Assembly: GCA_024635735.1 (NCBI GenBank)
Contig: JAGXII010000200.1
Coordinates: forward strand, 1-15,165
Origin: Christiangramia sp.
GTDB taxonomy: Bacteria; Bacteroidota; Bacteroidia; Flavobacteriales; Flavobacteriaceae
Direction of reading: 5' to 3'
Length of the DNA: 15,165 nucleotides
The notes beneath the pieces are model-generated. The model did no database searches, was not told the origin of the DNA, and saw nothing but the letters and a program-made list of their open reading frames with translations. Made by a program: the position numbers and the translations under genes. Positions 14,032 through 15,165 of the stretch are shown one piece after another; position 1 is the first letter of the stretch, and each line of letters begins with the position of its first letter.

Positions 14032-14635
14032 CTAATTTTCTTTTTTTGAAACTGAATCTTTACTTTTTTCCCTTTCCATTTCTTGCTTCATTTTTTCAGC
14101 TTCTTTATTATCCTCATTAGAAATCAAAGGATGATTTTTCACGTTTAATCCTACTGTCAGAATAACATTGGTGATAGTTCCTTAAAGGTTCATTACCTCT
14201 GCTATAAATCCGCCTCCGAGCAAAGAAGCCATTCCCAGGCTTGCATAATAAATGGTTTGATACCAGTTACTACCAACCTCTTTCGATTCGCTTATTGGTA
14301 GATTCAGCATTAAAAATGTAATTACCGTTACTATGATTAAGATGGTATCAGACTTTGCTATCATCAATACATCTTTATAATGTCTGTCTTTTAATCTTGA
14401 TTCTGAAGAACGGCTTAAACCAAGTAGAGTTAACATTAGTGCCAGGATCGTTGTAGAACCAAGGATTACCGTGTTACAGAGCATATTAATACGCGACATG
14501 GAATTTTTTAGTAATTCCATGGCTTTATAACCCGAGACCTGTCCTAATATAAAGGTTCCTGATCCCATAACAATCGTAGAAACAATCCCACCTACAATGG
14601 CTCTTTTTACTATAGCGTTTTACTATAGAGTTCAT
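14032..14635 (-). pseudogene. Decayed four-helix membrane protein gene (13-bp duplication plus in-frame TAA)
   Basis: Minus-strand gene with about four hydrophobic segments (AIVGGIVSTIVMGSGTFILG; CNTVILGSTTILALMLTLLG; TILIIVTVITFLMLNLPI; YYASLGMASLLGGGFIAEVM) and a charged C-terminal tail (EKMKQEMEREKSKDS). Two lesions are visible. First, after ATG 14635-14633 a 13-base tandem duplication shifts the frame; removing one copy gives MNSIVKRAIVGG running straight into the main frame. Second, TAA at 14184-14182 interrupts ...AEVMNL, yet the same frame then stays open for 49 more sense codons (TITNVILTVGLNVKNHPL...) to TAG at 14034-14032. An internal ATG at 14568 could still give a 128-residue fragment. 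I do not recognise the family. Repaired length would be about 196 residues. Confidence 0.72.
14605..14628. repeat. Tandem duplication, period 13 bases, at the 5' end of the membrane-protein gene
   Basis: TTTTACTATAG occurs at 14605-14615 and again at 14618-14628, separated by CG, giving a 13-base period (12 of 13 bases match over the full unit). Because 13 is not a multiple of three, the extra copy puts the start codon at 14635-14633 out of frame with the gene body. Confidence 0.88.
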
Positions 14636-14752
14636 GATAATACTATTGGTTGGTAAAGCAAAATATCTTTAAAAAAGTATAATTATTGAAGTCCTTAAAT
14701 AAGACAAAAAATATCTCATTATAGGCTAAGATATTGTTAAATGAACCGGCAA

Positions 14753-14766
14753 ATCTTTTAAAAGAT
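14753..14766. promoter_or_regulatory. 14-base palindrome upstream of the aconitase gene
   Basis: A perfect palindrome (ATCTTTT|AAAAGAT) lies 29 bases before the aconitase ATG, in the 160-base gap between that gene and the divergent membrane-protein gene. Its place fits an operator, but its low complexity means it could be chance. I see no clear TAnnTTTG promoter in this gap; TTG at 14734-14736 is a possible -33 box. Confidence 0.3.
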
Positions 14767-14795
14767 AGTAAATTAAAGATTAAAACCTCCGAATT

Positions 14796-15165
14796 ATGTC
14801 GAAACTGAATGTCACTCAAAAGCTTATTAAATCTCACTTGCTTAAAGGTGAAATGGAACCTGGAAAAGAGATTGGAATAAAAATAGATCAGGCATTATTA
14901 CAGGATGCTACAGGGACTCTGGTTCAGCTTGAGCTGGAGGCGATGGAGCTAAAAAAGGCTCAAACTGAAGTAGCTGTACAATATGTAGATCACAATTTAC
15001 TTCAAACCGATTTCAAAAATGCCGATGACCATTTGTTTTTACTTTCAGCAGCTGAAAGATTCGGGCTTTGGTACAGTCGGCCGGGGAACGGAGTGAGCCA
15101 CCCGGTTCATATGCAAAGATTTGGAAAACCGGGAAAAACTATGGTAGGTTCAGACAGCCATACAC
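14796..15165 (+). CDS. Aconitate hydratase family protein, 5' part only
   Basis: The first 123 codons (MSKLNVTQKLIKSHL...) of an aconitase-superfamily enzyme, running off the window. Aconitase isomerises citrate to isocitrate using a [4Fe-4S] cluster. The visible part holds VDHNLLQTD (active-site Asp-His pair), SRPGNGVSHPVHMQRF and, at the edge, MVGSDSHT, the conserved substrate-loop motif SDSHT. The N-terminus is short and resembles the compact aconitase type described from Aquifex rather than the roughly 750-residue mitochondrial-like enzyme usual for Bacteroidota; that is inference because the cluster Cys residues lie outside the window. The ATG at 14796 is preceded by an A-rich leader. 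Confidence 0.85.
   Translation, partial: MSKLNVTQKLIKSHLLKGEMEPGKEIGIKIDQALLQDATGTLVQLELEAMELKKAQTEVAVQYVDHNLLQTDFKNADDHLFLLSAAERFGLWYSRPGNGVSHPVHMQRFGKPGKTMVGSDSHT

Noticed and set aside
14605..14628. Phase-variation repeat tract
   Set aside because: Only two units, imperfect, and the gene carries a second independent stop, so a functional switch is unlikely; kept only as a tandem duplication.
14643..14837. Minus-strand 64-codon open frame across the aconitase start
   Set aside because: Overlaps the aconitase coding start and the AT-rich gap; the translation has no recognisable feature.

Overview
The window reads as chromosome of a marine-type member of the Flavobacteriaceae (Bacteroidota), something like Gramella/Christiangramia, Salegentibacter or Zunongwangia. 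The grounds are the AT-rich DNA, Bacteroidota-style promoters (-7 box close to TAnnTTTG, no useful Shine-Dalgarno), a fused alpha-beta E1 dehydrogenase, SPII lipoproteins with short N-termini, and a DUF1835/SUI1/oxygenase neighbourhood. The genus is inference. No RNA gene, insertion sequence, CRISPR array or integration site was seen.

Left part (1-3098, minus strand): a tight four-gene operon running oxygenase -> SUI1/eIF-1-like factor -> DUF1835 protein -> nucleoside phosphorylase (cut by the window edge). It is divergent from a fused E1 2-oxoacid dehydrogenase (3222-5225, plus). The promoter boxes between them show that the E1 protein starts at the ATG at 3222.

Middle-left (5358-6803, plus): a 53-residue DUF1328 membrane protein that is easy to overlook, a lipocalin-like lipoprotein, and a glycine-zipper/OmpA lipoprotein. 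The OmpA reading frame is interrupted by an in-frame TGA 34 codons before its natural end. A textbook terminator (6828-6853) follows.

Centre (6878-13119, plus): eight translationally coupled genes form a biosynthetic cluster. They are an FAD oxidoreductase, a methyltransferase, a type III polyketide synthase with an intact Cys-His-Asn triad, a FabI/FabL-like SDR, a FabZ-like dehydratase, a FabF-like ketosynthase, an acyl carrier protein and a 4'-phosphopantetheinyl transferase. The most economical reading is that a dedicated type II fatty-acid module builds and reduces an acyl chain on its own ACP. The type III PKS then extends and cyclises it to a phenolic or pyrone head group, which the methyltransferase and flavoprotein decorate, much as in the Streptomyces srsABC phenolic-lipid pathway. 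The product is unknown. This is the most interesting system in the window.

Right part: a protein with a metallo-beta-lactamase-like layout in which the metal ligands appear to be lost (13202-13924) has its own promoter. It converges on a decayed four-helix membrane-protein gene (14032-14635, minus). That gene carries a 13-bp tandem duplication that throws the start out of frame and an in-frame TAA near the end. A long nested inverted repeat (13946-14031) between them probably terminates both. The window ends in the first 123 codons of an aconitase-family gene.
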